Notes: a model not told the origin generated them from the letters alone. DNA of 64,000 bases from JAIRMO01 sp046533115 (GCF_046533115.1 NZ_JAJQRC010000002.1:124001-188000); one strand, 5' to 3'; positions 51,812 through 60,450 are shown, numbered from the stretch's first letter. Numbers and translations are program-made.

Positions 51812-52111
51812 ATGCCGAAAAGTGACCTCCGTATTACTATACTGGGGACATCCTTTTCAATTTCCGCGAACGAAGACTCCGCTTACCTTGAAAGTCTTTT
51901 AGCTTATTTCCGTTCCGCCGTGGAAAATACCCAAAAAAAAACCGGTATCGAGGATCCCCTTAAACTTGCCATTATCACCGGTTTTTTACTTTGCGATGAA
52001 CTACAAAAAAAACAAAAAAATGACTTTGACCAGCACGATTTCCAGGAAGCGGAGAAACTCCTCTTGGATATGATTGTCCGGGTTGACAAGGTTCTGGAGG
52101 ATAAAGGATAA
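51812..52111 (+). CDS. zapA: Cell division protein ZapA
   Basis: A 99-aa protein that cross-links FtsZ filaments. Pattern: LRITILGTSFSISANEDSAYLESLLAYF at the N-terminus (globular head), then LKLAIITGFLLCDELQKKQ and a C-terminal coiled coil. Length is normal for the family. Confidence 0.88.
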   Translation: MPKSDLRITILGTSFSISANEDSAYLESLLAYFRSAVENTQKKTGIEDPLKLAIITGFLLCDELQKKQKNDFDQHDFQEAEKLLLDMIVRVDKVLEDKG

Positions 52112-52176
52112 CCGCCGCCAGGGGCAGGCTCTGCTTCCTCGCTTGTCCCTTTGGTAAAGGCCGGGTAAAATGTGGT

Positions 52177-53436
52177 ATGTTTCAGATTTTTAAACTGAAA
52201 AACCAGGTAAAACCCTATGGATGGGGTTCCCCCGAATGGATCCCCGGTTTATTAGGCCATACAAACCCCCGCAGGGAACCGTGGGCTGAATTGTGGATGG
52301 GGGTACACCCTGAAGGTCCTTCCCGGGTATCCCTGCAAGGGGAGGATCTGTTACTCTCCGCCTTGATAAGCCGGGACCCCCTTTATTACCTGGGGGAAGC
52401 GGTAAATCGGATCTTCGGTACCCTCCCCTTCTTGTACAAACTCCTGGCCGCGGCTAAGCCCCTTTCCATCCAAGCCCATCCCAGCCTGGAACAGGCAAAA
52501 GAAGGGTGGGACCGGGAAAACCGGGAAGGACTGGCCCTGAATGCTCCCAACCGGAACTACAAGGATGCCAACCATAAACCGGAAGTTCTTTGCGCTTTAA
52601 GCCCCTTTCAGGCCATGTGTGGGTTTCGCGTCCCCGGCGAGATCCGGCGCCGCCTTGAAGCCCTGGGGGAACTTTTTCCCCCGCAAAGGCCCCTGGGAAT
52701 GGCTTTGGATAAACTGAAATCCGCCCTGGATAAGCCCGGAGGGCTTAAGGATTTTATCCGCCTTCTCTTCAGTTTCCCCCGGGAGGTTACCGAAGAATTA
52801 ACCAACGGGATCCTTCAACGGGCGGTTTTGGAAAAAGCCCATCCGGAATTTACCGATGAATGGCGTCTTTCCGCCTACTTTGCGGAGCTTTATCCCGGGG
52901 ACCCGGCACTTATCGCCCCCCTCTACCTTAACTGTATCAACCTCAATCCCGGAGAGGCGATCTATCTTCCCTCGGGGATCCTTCACGCCTATGTCCATGG
53001 TTTTGGGGTGGAACTTATGGCCAATTCGGATAATGTGCTTCGGGGCGGTTTGACATCAAAACATGTGGATGTCGATGAGTTGGTATATATCCTCAATTTT
53101 TCCCCCTTTTACCCGGAAATATTAAAGCCTCCGGAATCCCCGACCGCTTTTTTCAGCTATCCCGTTCCCTGCAGGGAATTTTCCCTTTCCTGCCGGGAGG
53201 GCCGGGGACCAAGGGCGGACTTTTTCGGGGAAGGGCCTTTTATCTTTGTGGTCACCGGGGGTAAGGTCACCATCGAACAAAAAACCCCCGGGGAAAAGTG
53301 GAGTCTGGAAAAGGGGGAAAGCGCTTTTATTCCCGCGGGAATTGCCGCAAAAGGACTCTCCCTGGAGGGAACCTATACCCTCTATGCCGCCGGGGTGGGT
53401 ACCACGGACCTCCGGGAAGAAGCCGGGCTTTGGTGA
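52177..53436 (+). CDS. manA: Mannose-6-phosphate isomerase, type I
   Basis: Interconverts mannose 6-phosphate and fructose 6-phosphate; zinc-dependent. The 419-aa product has AELWMGVHPEGPS, the metal-site KPLSIQAHPSLEQA (Gln, His), DANHKPEVLCAL (Glu), and the second cupin region YLPSGILHAYVHGFGVELMANSDNVLRGGLTSKHVDVDEL with the zinc His and catalytic Arg. Its end overlaps the DUF188 gene by 4 bp. Confidence 0.95.
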   Translation: MFQIFKLKNQVKPYGWGSPEWIPGLLGHTNPRREPWAELWMGVHPEGPSRVSLQGEDLLLSALISRDPLYYLGEAVNRIFGTLPFLYKLLAAAKPLSIQAHPSLEQAKEGWDRENREGLALNAPNRNYKDANHKPEVLCALSPFQAMCGFRVPGEIRRRLEALGELFPPQRPLGMALDKLKSALDKPGGLKDFIRLLFSFPREVTEELTNGILQRAVLEKAHPEFTDEWRLSAYFAELYPGDPALIAPLYLNCINLNPGEAIYLPSGILHAYVHGFGVELMANSDNVLRGGLTSKHVDVDELVYILNFSPFYPEILKPPESPTAFFSYPVPCREFSLSCREGRGPRADFFGEGPFIFVVTGGKVTIEQKTPGEKWSLEKGESAFIPAGIAAKGLSLEGTYTLYAAGVGTTDLREEAGLW

Positions 53437-53921
53437 AGATCCTGGTAGACGCCGATTCCTGCCCGGTCCTGGTCCGGGAAACGATCCTGCGCGCGTCCGT
53501 ACGAACCGGTATCCGGGCTATATTTGCCGCGAACCGGCTGATTCCGGGTATAGGCGGAGACCGGGGGATGATGGTGCTCTGTCCCCCCGGAGATGATGCG
53601 GCGGACCACCGGATCATCTCCCTGGCAGAACCGGGGGATCTGGCCATTACCCGGGACATTGTTCTGGCGGCCCGGCTTGTGGCGGCAGCCATTACCGTCA
53701 TAGATGACCGGGGAAGGGTCTTTGACCAGGAAAACATCGGGGAATGTCTGTCCCTTAAGGATTTTATGGTGGGCCTCGCGGAACACGGCCTTGGCAACGG
53801 CCGGGGCGGATCCTACGGAAAACGGGAACTCAAGACCTTTGCCGACAGTTTTGACCGGATCCTATCCCGGCTTATCCGGGAAGCTACTCTTGCTCAGGGA
53901 AAAGCGCCTGGATCTGTTTGA
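53433..53921 (+). CDS. YaiI/YqxD-family (DUF188) protein
   Basis: A 162-aa protein of the DUF188 family, a PIN-like fold of unknown function. Motifs: KILVDADSCPVLVRE, ANRLIPG, DDAADHRIISLAEPGDLAITRDIVLAARLV, and TVIDDRGRVFDQENI. Start chosen at GTG 53433, which overlaps the manA stop (GTGA) and gives the family N-terminus; the longer frame upstream is only an alternative reading of manA. The last 38 bp overlap the convergent HD-GYP gene. Confidence 0.92.
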   Translation: MKILVDADSCPVLVRETILRASVRTGIRAIFAANRLIPGIGGDRGMMVLCPPGDDAADHRIISLAEPGDLAITRDIVLAARLVAAAITVIDDRGRVFDQENIGECLSLKDFMVGLAEHGLGNGRGGSYGKRELKTFADSFDRILSRLIREATLAQGKAPGSV

Positions 53922-55137
53922 TATTGTGCAGGCTCTCAAAAAAACATTCCACCAGGAGGGGATCAAATTTTTTCCCCGATAATTGCCGGATCTCTTCTAA
54001 AACCCGTTCCTCGGACCAGGGTTCCTTGTAAATCCGTTTGGAACAGAGGGCATCATATACATCCGCGATGGCAACGATCCGGCCGGGAAGGGGTATTTCT
54101 TCCCCTTTTCGACCCAGGGGGTTCCCGTCGGCATCGGTTTTAATCGGTTTTTCCGTACTCGGATCAATCCATCCGGGATATCCGGTTCCATCCCAATTTT
54201 CATGGTGGGTAAGGGCAACATCCCGGGCAATAATGTCCAGGTCGGACTGGGGATCGTCGAATAAGGCCGCCCCATATAGGGTATGATGCTGCATGATAAG
54301 GTATTCTTCCTGAATAAACCGGGCGGGCTTTTTTAAGATGACATCCGAAATAGCCACTTTTCCTACATCGTGGAGCATGGCGGCGATCCGCAGGGTATCC
54401 CGAAAACGCTCCCGCTCAGCTTCTGAAATATGCTGGCGGGCCGCCCATTTATCGTAGATCTCCACCGCGTAACCGGCTACCCGGTTTACGTGGGGACCGG
54501 TCTCTTTCGGGTCCCGCAGTTCCGACATCTTAATCACCCTGAGGATCATGGCCCTGGTCATATAGGCCCGCTGTAGGACCACCGTAGCATTGACCGCAAA
54601 ATGGGAGAGAAGAAATTCATCATCCTTGGAAAAGGGAATGATATGCCCCGCTTTATCCTTAGCGTTGATCATCTGGATTACCCCCATAAGACGATCCTCG
54701 GCGGTCTTGAGGGGGATTGCCAGGGTAGAAATAGTTTTATATCCAGCAATACGATCATAGGAGGTATTGAAGGAATAGGGAGCAGTTTGGGGGATGTGAT
54801 AGACATCAGGAACATTAACTAATTCCTGAGTTGCGCCGCAATAGCCGGAAATGGTCTGTTTATCAATATTTAGGGAAAATACCGAATAAATAAGTTTATG
54901 TCCCGGGGGTAATTCTTTCTGCAGGGTATCGTTATGGGCATATTTTATGACGAGCTTTTCAACATTCCGGTCTTGCTCCCGTACCCACTCTTTGACATAA
55001 ATTGATCCCGCGTCCGCGTGAACTACCCGGCGGGCTTCCAATAAAATACGCTCCAAAAGGAGATCCAAATCCTGAATTTGATTTAATTCATGATCAAGGC
55101 GAATAATTGACCGATATTCACTTTTTCTAATCGCCAT
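53884..55137 (-). CDS. GAF / HD-GYP cyclic-di-GMP phosphodiesterase-like protein
   Basis: A 417-aa soluble signalling protein. A GAF domain (about residues 25-190; NVPDVYHIPQTAPYSF, LAIPLKTAEDRLMGVIQMINAKD) is followed by an HD-GYP domain: ETGPHVNRVAGYAVEI, LHDVGKVAISD (His256-Asp257), and HHENWDGTGYP (311-321). All metal residues and the GYP motif are present, so hydrolysis of c-di-GMP is expected. The GAF ligand is unknown. No receiver domain. Confidence 0.92.
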   Translation of the reverse strand: MAIRKSEYRSIIRLDHELNQIQDLDLLLERILLEARRVVHADAGSIYVKEWVREQDRNVEKLVIKYAHNDTLQKELPPGHKLIYSVFSLNIDKQTISGYCGATQELVNVPDVYHIPQTAPYSFNTSYDRIAGYKTISTLAIPLKTAEDRLMGVIQMINAKDKAGHIIPFSKDDEFLLSHFAVNATVVLQRAYMTRAMILRVIKMSELRDPKETGPHVNRVAGYAVEIYDKWAARQHISEAERERFRDTLRIAAMLHDVGKVAISDVILKKPARFIQEEYLIMQHHTLYGAALFDDPQSDLDIIARDVALTHHENWDGTGYPGWIDPSTEKPIKTDADGNPLGRKGEEIPLPGRIVAIADVYDALCSKRIYKEPWSEERVLEEIRQLSGKKFDPLLVECFFESLHNIKQIQALFPEQE

Positions 55138-55206
55138 GAGATTCCCTTTTGGGCTTTACAGGCAGGAACACCTTTCGCATCAATAATACCGAACTTTTAC
55201 CTGAGA

Positions 55207-55249
55207 CTGTTTCAAAATCCTGCTGCTCGGTAAAACCATGATTTTGAAA
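55207..55249. repeat. Dispersed hairpin element, copy 6
   Basis: CTGTTTCAAAATC (55207-55219) and GATTTTGAAA (55240-55249): a perfect 10-bp stem with a 20-nt loop. The left arm differs from that of the rex leader hairpin at one base. Lies in the 220-bp gap before ppiC. Confidence 0.75.
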
Positions 55250-55266
55250 GACAAACTCTGCTTAAC

Positions 55267-55317
55267 AAGTAAGCTGAACCGCAAACCAGCTTAAATTGGA
55301 GCTTACTTACTTTTTTT
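55267..55317 (+). terminator. Terminator-like hairpin on the + strand without an upstream gene
   Basis: AAGTAAGCT (55267-55275) pairs perfectly with AGCTTACTT (55300-55308), then AC and seven T residues. Alternatively AAGCTG (55272-55277) pairs with CAGCTT (55287-55292), so two mutually exclusive folds exist. Neighbouring genes are all on the minus strand. Confidence 0.5.
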
Positions 55318-55321
55318 ATAA

Positions 55322-55355
55322 CCAATCCCAAAAACCGCCTGGATTTTGGGATTGG
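55322..55355. other. 12-bp inverted repeat just after ppiC
   Basis: CCAATCCCAAAA (55322-55333) and TTTTGGGATTGG (55344-55355) with a 10-nt loop, two bases beyond the ppiC stop codon. In the minus direction it is not followed by a T-run, so it may stabilise the mRNA end rather than terminate. Confidence 0.6.
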
Positions 55356-55357
55356 CG

Positions 55358-55636
55358 CTATTCTTTCCGGCCGGTACATTTGATAATATGATAACCGAAT
55401 TGGGTCTGCACCACATCACCAACGGATCCGGGCGAAAGCCGTTTAACCGCCGCTTCAAAGGGAACCACCATTTTACCGGGACCAAACCACCCCAGATCCC
55501 CCCCGGAAGATTTTGAAGGGCAGGTCGAAAATTCCCGGGCCAGGGGCTCAAATGGGGCCCCCTGTTTAATCCGTTTTAACAGATCTTCCGCCAATGTTTT
55601 ATCTTTAACCAGAATATGACTTGCGCGCCATTCCAT
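55358..55636 (-). CDS. ppiC: Parvulin-type peptidyl-prolyl cis-trans isomerase
   Basis: A 92-aa single-domain parvulin. Pattern: RASHILVKDKTLAEDLLKRIKQG, FEPLAREFSTCPSKSSGGDLGWFGPGKMV with the active-site Cys, and PGSVGDVVQTQFGYHIIK. No signal peptide, so cytoplasmic like E. coli PpiC. It has its own promoter box and GGGAGG site. Confidence 0.95.
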   Translation of the reverse strand: MEWRASHILVKDKTLAEDLLKRIKQGAPFEPLAREFSTCPSKSSGGDLGWFGPGKMVVPFEAAVKRLSPGSVGDVVQTQFGYHIIKCTGRKE

Positions 55637-55657
55637 AGTTTTATCCTCCCCGTTACT

Positions 55658-55680
55658 ATTATAGTACGATATTAGGGCTT
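55658..55680 (-). promoter_or_regulatory. Promoter -10 region of ppiC
   Basis: A perfect TATAAT on the minus strand (55663-55658), about 20 bp before the ppiC ATG; the -35 (TTTAAG, 17 bp further) is weak. Confidence 0.45.
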
Positions 55681-55708
55681 CTTAAACAAAGAGTCAACCA
55701 ATTTGAAT

Positions 55709-55742
55709 AAAAAAGCCCCGGGGAAAGGAGTAACCCCGGAGC
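55709..55742 (-). terminator. Rho-independent terminator after the 82-aa gene
   Basis: Minus strand GCTCCGGGG (55742-55734) pairs with CCCCGGGGC (55723-55715), one G-T pair, 10-nt loop, then six T residues. It separates the 55854-57134 genes from ppiC. Between it and 55854 there is only A-rich sequence. Confidence 0.85.
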
Positions 55743-55853
55743 TGAATCAAAAAGAAAAGGAGGAATAAGAAGAAACAGGGAAAAGATTAAGCATTTTCCT
55801 ATTTATAATAACAATATTTATGGGGAAAAGTAACAATAAAGAAAAAAATCGAA

Positions 55854-56102
55854 CTATTTTTCAGCTTTCCATTGGGCAATTATATGCTCGTAGGCCGCAA
55901 TGGTAGCCGCCATGGTGATATCCTGGACTTCACCCCGGCCGGTCCAATCGGCGCCGTCCATGTGATACAGATGCTGAAGCACCCCTTCCAGATCCGCGAC
56001 GGTACAGGTCGGATCCGATTCCCGGCGGCGTAACAAGCCCCGAATCTCTTGTTCAAAAACCTCTTCATATTTGATATCCCGCCAATCCACCGATGAAGCC
56101 AC
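55854..56102 (-). CDS. Small protein of unknown function
   Basis: An 82-aa soluble, mainly helical protein (GTG start). Sequence such as YEEVFEQEIRGLLRRRESDPTCTVADLEGVLQHLYHMDGADW is regular and charged, and WTGRGEVQDITMAATIAAYEHIIAQW looks like a real domain end. The start lies 3 bases after the upstream stop, with GAGG nearby, so it is coupled to that gene. Terminated at 55709-55742. Family unrecognised. Confidence 0.72.
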   Translation of the reverse strand: MASSVDWRDIKYEEVFEQEIRGLLRRRESDPTCTVADLEGVLQHLYHMDGADWTGRGEVQDITMAATIAAYEHIIAQWKAEK

Positions 56103-56105
56103 CCC

Positions 56106-57134
56106 TCAATCCTCTCCATATTCAATCGTCCGGATTATCCGGGCGCCCGGACTGGGGACCAGAATCCCAAAACGGGGGATCATCCGAATCTCCCGGCGTT
56201 CTATCCAATTCCCCCTTTCGTCCAGGGTATAGTCATAACGAAAATCCACCGGATCGGTCTCATCGGGACCGGGAGTTCCGGTGAGACGCACCAGAAAACC
56301 TCCCTCATTCCACTGAAAGGCATATGATTGATGGAATTCCGAGAGAACCGGTTCTTCCCCCTCTACATCCGCCGGCATAGGCCGGAGCAGGCGCCGCTCC
56401 CAATACCGGGGCCGGCCATCTTTGGTATACCCCGCGGAAAATCTTCCCAGGGGGGAATTAATCTCCGAAATATTTCCGAAGCTGTTTTGATGCTGTTCTA
56501 TCTGGATCTCCCCATCGGTATATTGATTTTGCATTGTTAGGATCCCCGAGCCGGGTCGGTTGAACAGATAGGTACATACCGCCAGGGGATTTCCGTTCCG
56601 ATCATACCAGGTTTCCATATCCCCGGTAAGGGCGTTTTGTACCACCCCAAAAAAGACCTCCTCCCCCTGGGTTATCCTCATTACCAAAAGGGCCGGATCA
56701 TCCCCATCGAGGAATTCGATATTCCACGGCCGGTCGGTATCCTCTATGATAAGTTCCTGAATGTTACCGGATGCGCCCAAAACCCTCCGGACCTGGATAA
56801 AATTTCCCTGAAATAAAAAGGGAAAATCCGTGAATAATTCATCCCGATTCCGGGTTACCCGCCAGGATGCGGAATCCAAGGTAAGGGTAATGGAACGGGG
56901 CCGCCCATTTTCCACCACAAAGGCATCCGGGGGCATGGCCACGGGCCAATCGGGCTGCCACCGTATGTCCGGCGCGTCGAGGGCTGACAAAAGAGCATAA
57001 ATGGGGAAAAAAACCGGCTCATCCCCCGAAACTTCAGATTCTTCCGGGGGTTCGGTGTTAATTATTTCCTCCCCTGCTAAAGGAAAAAGACCCAGGAGCA
57101 TCATCCATACCAAGGGTATTACCGAAAACTTCAT
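56106..57134 (-). CDS. Exported protein of unknown function with YD-like segments
   Basis: A 342-aa protein with a signal peptide (MKFSVIPLVWMMLLGLFPLAG). The mature part has repeated short beta turns with aromatic-Asp patterns (WYDRNGNPLAVCTYLF, YTKDGRPRYWERR, YDYTLDERGNWIERREI) like the protein at 38586, so the two may be distant paralogues. No catalytic residues recognised. Ends directly before the 82-aa gene. Confidence 0.75.
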   Translation of the reverse strand: MKFSVIPLVWMMLLGLFPLAGEEIINTEPPEESEVSGDEPVFFPIYALLSALDAPDIRWQPDWPVAMPPDAFVVENGRPRSITLTLDSASWRVTRNRDELFTDFPFLFQGNFIQVRRVLGASGNIQELIIEDTDRPWNIEFLDGDDPALLVMRITQGEEVFFGVVQNALTGDMETWYDRNGNPLAVCTYLFNRPGSGILTMQNQYTDGEIQIEQHQNSFGNISEINSPLGRFSAGYTKDGRPRYWERRLLRPMPADVEGEEPVLSEFHQSYAFQWNEGGFLVRLTGTPGPDETDPVDFRYDYTLDERGNWIERREIRMIPRFGILVPSPGARIIRTIEYGED

Positions 57135-57179
57135 AAATAATAGTATATATAAAAAAAAACCTTGGATAAAGGGCGAGCC

Positions 57180-57971
57180 TTACCGCCTAAAAAGCCATTC
57201 GGGGGAACTGAATTTTTCAACCGCCAGTTCCCGGGCCCGGCGCTCTTCCTGCCGGGTATCCGGGGCCTCCCCTCCGATCCAGGGGACGGTCCGGATAAAT
57301 TCCAGGGACAGGGCCTGGCTGAATCCCTTTGCCAGGGCATTTTCCGCCTCGGCAAAGGGAACCGGCCGGCCCAGAAGGGTTTTGAGGCTGGTAATCCGAT
57401 CCTTCACATCCTGAATAAGCTTACCTTTGAGTTTTTCCGACGGGACCCGGAGGAGTTCAAACATAAGGTCCACATGGTTCTCCAATAAAATGGTTCCATG
57501 CTGGAGGAGGCAGCCCATCCTGCGGGTCTGGGCGTTACCGGAAATTTTTCGTTCCCCGGATATGATATCGTTGATCGGTATAAACCGGGAGGGGACCCCC
57601 AAGAGATCCAAGCCCCGGATGATGCCGGCACAGAGGAGTTCATAGGATTCATGGATGGTACTGCCCGCCAGGGGATGGGTGAGGGGCATCACCATGCTAT
57701 AGGTCAACTCGGCCTGGTGAAAAACCGCCCCGCCTCCGGAGATACGGCGGACCACATCCACCCCATAACGTTTGCAGGCCTCCAGGTCAATCTCCTCCGT
57801 GAGCCCCTGGAAATATCCTACCGATACCGCCGGAGGGTTCCAGCCGTATAAACGTAATACCGGCGGGGAAGTTCCCCGGGCCACGGATTCCAGCAGGGCC
57901 TCGTCCAGACCCATATTATAAAAGGCGTTTCCATAACCGGTTTTGAGGAGCCGAAAGGGATACTTAGCCAT
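57180..57971 (-). CDS. lplA: Lipoate-protein ligase, catalytic domain
   Basis: Attaches lipoate to E2 and H proteins through lipoyl-AMP. The 263-aa product has the N-terminal LplA core: GLDEALLESV, RRISGGGAVFHQAELTYS (lipoyl-adenylate loop, about residues 75-92) and the catalytic Lys142 in ERKISGNAQTRRMG. It lacks the C-terminal accessory domain, which is encoded by the adjacent upstream gene. Start set at ATG 57971, overlapping that gene's stop, with GAGGAG 8 bp upstream. This is the two-subunit arrangement known from Thermoplasma. Confidence 0.93.
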   Translation of the reverse strand: MAKYPFRLLKTGYGNAFYNMGLDEALLESVARGTSPPVLRLYGWNPPAVSVGYFQGLTEEIDLEACKRYGVDVVRRISGGGAVFHQAELTYSMVMPLTHPLAGSTIHESYELLCAGIIRGLDLLGVPSRFIPINDIISGERKISGNAQTRRMGCLLQHGTILLENHVDLMFELLRVPSEKLKGKLIQDVKDRITSLKTLLGRPVPFAEAENALAKGFSQALSLEFIRTVPWIGGEAPDTRQEERRARELAVEKFSSPEWLFRR

Positions 57972-58254
57972 GGCTATGCTCCTCATCCAGGGCGGCATAA
58001 ACCACCCTTGCTAATCCCGCGCCGTTTATGCCGAAGGCCTCAATACCCTCCCGGCACATCAATAAATCAAAGGTTCGGGACAAATCCGCCACCGCCGTAC
58101 CGGAAAGTCCCTGTTCCACCCGGTCAAACCGTTCTTCGGGACTGGCAAAAAAATCCCCCCGGATACTGATGGTCCTGATATGGCCCTGTTCCACCTCGGC
58201 GGTGAACCGTATAAGTTTGCATCCCTCCGGTTTCCCCAACCCTTCCAGCCGCAT
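57964..58254 (-). CDS. Lipoate-protein ligase accessory (C-terminal) domain, LplB-like
   Basis: A 96-aa protein equal to the lipoate-ligase C-terminal domain: GCKLIRFTAEVEQGHIRTISIRGDFFASPEE, and FDRVEQGLSGTA. In split ligases it is needed for lipoate activation. It overlaps lplA by 8 bp and abuts lipA, so all three are one operon. Identification rests on pattern and position. Confidence 0.85.
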   Translation of the reverse strand: MRLEGLGKPEGCKLIRFTAEVEQGHIRTISIRGDFFASPEERFDRVEQGLSGTAVADLSRTFDLLMCREGIEAFGINGAGLARVVYAALDEEHSHG

Positions 58255-59120
58255 TATACCTCCGCCGCGGCCAGGGCATGGTAGCTGGTTCTTGCCAAAG
58301 GGGAGGACACCACCGAGGTAAAACCCCGGGCCCGGGCTTCTTCGGCATAACGCTGAAATTCTTCAGGGGGTATATATTCGGCTACCGGAATCTGAGCCGG
58401 GGACGGCCTGAGGTACTGTCCGAGGACTAGGATATCTACCCCAACCGAACGGAGTTCGTCCATGGCGGAAAGCACCTCCTCCCTTTTTTCCCCCAATCCA
58501 AGCATAAGGCTTGATTTGGTAACCGAAATACCTGACAAGCCGGGATTCTTAGCCGCCCTGAGGGTGGCGAGGCTCTTATCAAAGGAAGCCCGCCTATCCC
58601 GAACCCACTGGAGGGAACGTACCGTTTCCACGTTATGGGCCAATACATCCGGTTTTTGTTCCGCAAAATAGGCCAGCTCCGATTCGGTATAATCAGGGAT
58701 AAGGACTTCTACCCGTATACCGGGGTTCTGTGCTTTGATGGTTCCGACACAGGCGGCAAAATGATCCGCTCCCCGCAGGGGCAGATCATCCCGATCCACC
58801 GAGGTAAGTACCACATACCTGAGCTTTAATTCCTCCACTGCCCGGGCAATTTCCCGGCCCTCCGCTTCCCAAAGGGACCGTCCTTTCCGGGCGGAGGCCA
58901 CCGCACAGAACCGGCAGGCCCGGGTACAGAGGTCCCCCAGGATCATAAAGGTGGCGGTTCCGGAGCCCCAACACTCTCCCCTATTGGGACATTGGGCTTC
59001 ATCGCAGACCGTATGAAGCCGGTGCTTTTCGATTATCCCCCGCACCCGTTTCCAAGTATCCCCCGCAGGCGCCTTAACCCGGATCCAATCGGGCTTTTTA
59101 GGGGCCTTTTTTTCAGTCAT
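58254..59120 (-). CDS. lipA: Lipoyl synthase
   Basis: Radical SAM enzyme that inserts two sulfurs into protein-bound octanoyl groups. The 288-aa product has the auxiliary cluster motif Cys39, Cys44, Cys50 (CDEAQCPNRGEC) and the radical SAM motif Cys65, Cys69, Cys72 (CTRACRFC). A conserved Ser-containing end (SSPLARTSYHA) provides the usual RSSYHA-like signature. Start set at ATG 59120; a frame from 59171 has no ribosome site. With the split ligase, the cell can scavenge and apparently also make lipoate, though no lipB (octanoyltransferase) is here. Confidence 0.95.
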   Translation of the reverse strand: MTEKKAPKKPDWIRVKAPAGDTWKRVRGIIEKHRLHTVCDEAQCPNRGECWGSGTATFMILGDLCTRACRFCAVASARKGRSLWEAEGREIARAVEELKLRYVVLTSVDRDDLPLRGADHFAACVGTIKAQNPGIRVEVLIPDYTESELAYFAEQKPDVLAHNVETVRSLQWVRDRRASFDKSLATLRAAKNPGLSGISVTKSSLMLGLGEKREEVLSAMDELRSVGVDILVLGQYLRPSPAQIPVAEYIPPEEFQRYAEEARARGFTSVVSSPLARTSYHALAAAEV

Positions 59121-59124
59121 TATC

Positions 59125-60450
59125 TTACCTTGTCCCCGCTTTTTTCCGAAACCAACCGAATTTTGGAACAAGCCCCTTCAAAAACATTTTTCCGCCCGGG
59201 GGTATAAAACTTAAAACCAGGGCAAAGGGCAAAACCAGGGCCTGGGTTACCTGGTTTTGTTGATAAAATCCGGGGAATAGTTTGATGACCATGGAGAGGA
59301 TACCCCCCAGGACCACATAGGTCCAAAGCCCCCGCAAAATCCATTCCGAAAACAAACGCTTTTTTTGATCCTTTTCCCAGGCAACTTTAATACCCAGGGG
59401 AATTGCCGCCAGAATCAGGGGATTTATGTAGAGAAAATTACTGTTATGGTAGGTATAGTCGTGATTGGTAAAAAAAGTCATAAAAAAGAGGATAACCCCG
59501 GCGATCCCGAAAAAAAGACCCAAAAAACTCTGGCTTAGCCCTAACAGAACCCGGCCTATTTTTGGTTTTGTCTTTCGCAGCCAAAAGAAAAAAACCAGAA
59601 CCCCGGCGATAAAAAGGCCTAAAAAAAGTTCCCGGATCCATTGCCGGCGGGGCTTATCCAAAACCGCCGGCCGGTTTACCGCCCGGTAGAGGATCTCCGT
59701 GGAGGAGACTAAGGTTCGTTCCTTCCCCAAGGGATCAGTATACCGGAAATTCTGAATCCGGTTCCCTATCTCCGCGGGGAGGAACATTTCTTCCCACTCG
59801 GTTATGGGGGTGTCGATACCCTGGCCCATAAGGAAATTGAGGAACCAGTCAAAAAAAGGGGAAAACCAGGTATGCCGGCGGACATGCTGCCGCAGAGTAA
59901 ACCGGCCCGGGGCAGGGGCGAACCGTTCCTTAAATTGGCCGTTGGTGGCAAGATCAATGATGTCCCGGATCCGGGTGGCGCAGTTATCTCTAAAATGGTG
60001 GTAATAGTAGTCCCGGTTTTCGGGAAGCACATTTTGTTCCACAAAAGACCATATCGCTTCTTTTTTTCCTGCCGGAAGATTCAGGGTATAGATGGTTACG
60101 TCCCGGTTGGTCCTGATATAGTTATTGATATTAACCTCGGTGGGGGAAACGCCGCAGCTATAGAGAAGCCGACCCATGGCAAAATTAACAAAAAAACGGA
60201 CGTTTTTAAAGGAAAAAAGCCCATAATCGTAGAACCGGCTTTGACCGGATACGGCATCTTCCACAATCAGGGCGATATGCCCCCACCAAAAGTACAGTTC
60301 ATCCCCGGGACCCATAACCGCTATTTTTAAGGTAAGATAATCCCCCCGGCTTCTCCCGGCTTCACTCTGGGCGGAAAGAGAAAAAACAGGTACCAGTAAA
60401 AGAACCATCAAAACCGCTAAAACACAAGGGGATTTACCAAAACCGTTCAA
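59125..60450 (-). CDS. DUF4105 (Lnb N-terminal-like) membrane protein
   Basis: A 441-aa protein with TTG start 6-7 bp after AAGGAG. It has a signal peptide (VLAVLMVLLLVPVFSLSAQ), a periplasmic domain with the DUF4105 pattern (GDELYFWWGHIALIVEDAVSG, YDYGLFSFKN, YYHHFRDNCATRIRDIID, conserved His and Cys typical of NlpC/P60-like folds), and five or so C-terminal membrane segments from residue ~275. Family members are envelope proteins of unknown activity. Four bases from lipA, so probably co-transcribed. Confidence 0.87.
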   Translation of the reverse strand: MNGFGKSPCVLAVLMVLLLVPVFSLSAQSEAGRSRGDYLTLKIAVMGPGDELYFWWGHIALIVEDAVSGQSRFYDYGLFSFKNVRFFVNFAMGRLLYSCGVSPTEVNINNYIRTNRDVTIYTLNLPAGKKEAIWSFVEQNVLPENRDYYYHHFRDNCATRIRDIIDLATNGQFKERFAPAPGRFTLRQHVRRHTWFSPFFDWFLNFLMGQGIDTPITEWEEMFLPAEIGNRIQNFRYTDPLGKERTLVSSTEILYRAVNRPAVLDKPRRQWIRELFLGLFIAGVLVFFFWLRKTKPKIGRVLLGLSQSFLGLFFGIAGVILFFMTFFTNHDYTYHNSNFLYINPLILAAIPLGIKVAWEKDQKKRLFSEWILRGLWTYVVLGGILSMVIKLFPGFYQQNQVTQALVLPFALVLSFIPPGGKMFLKGLVPKFGWFRKKAGTR

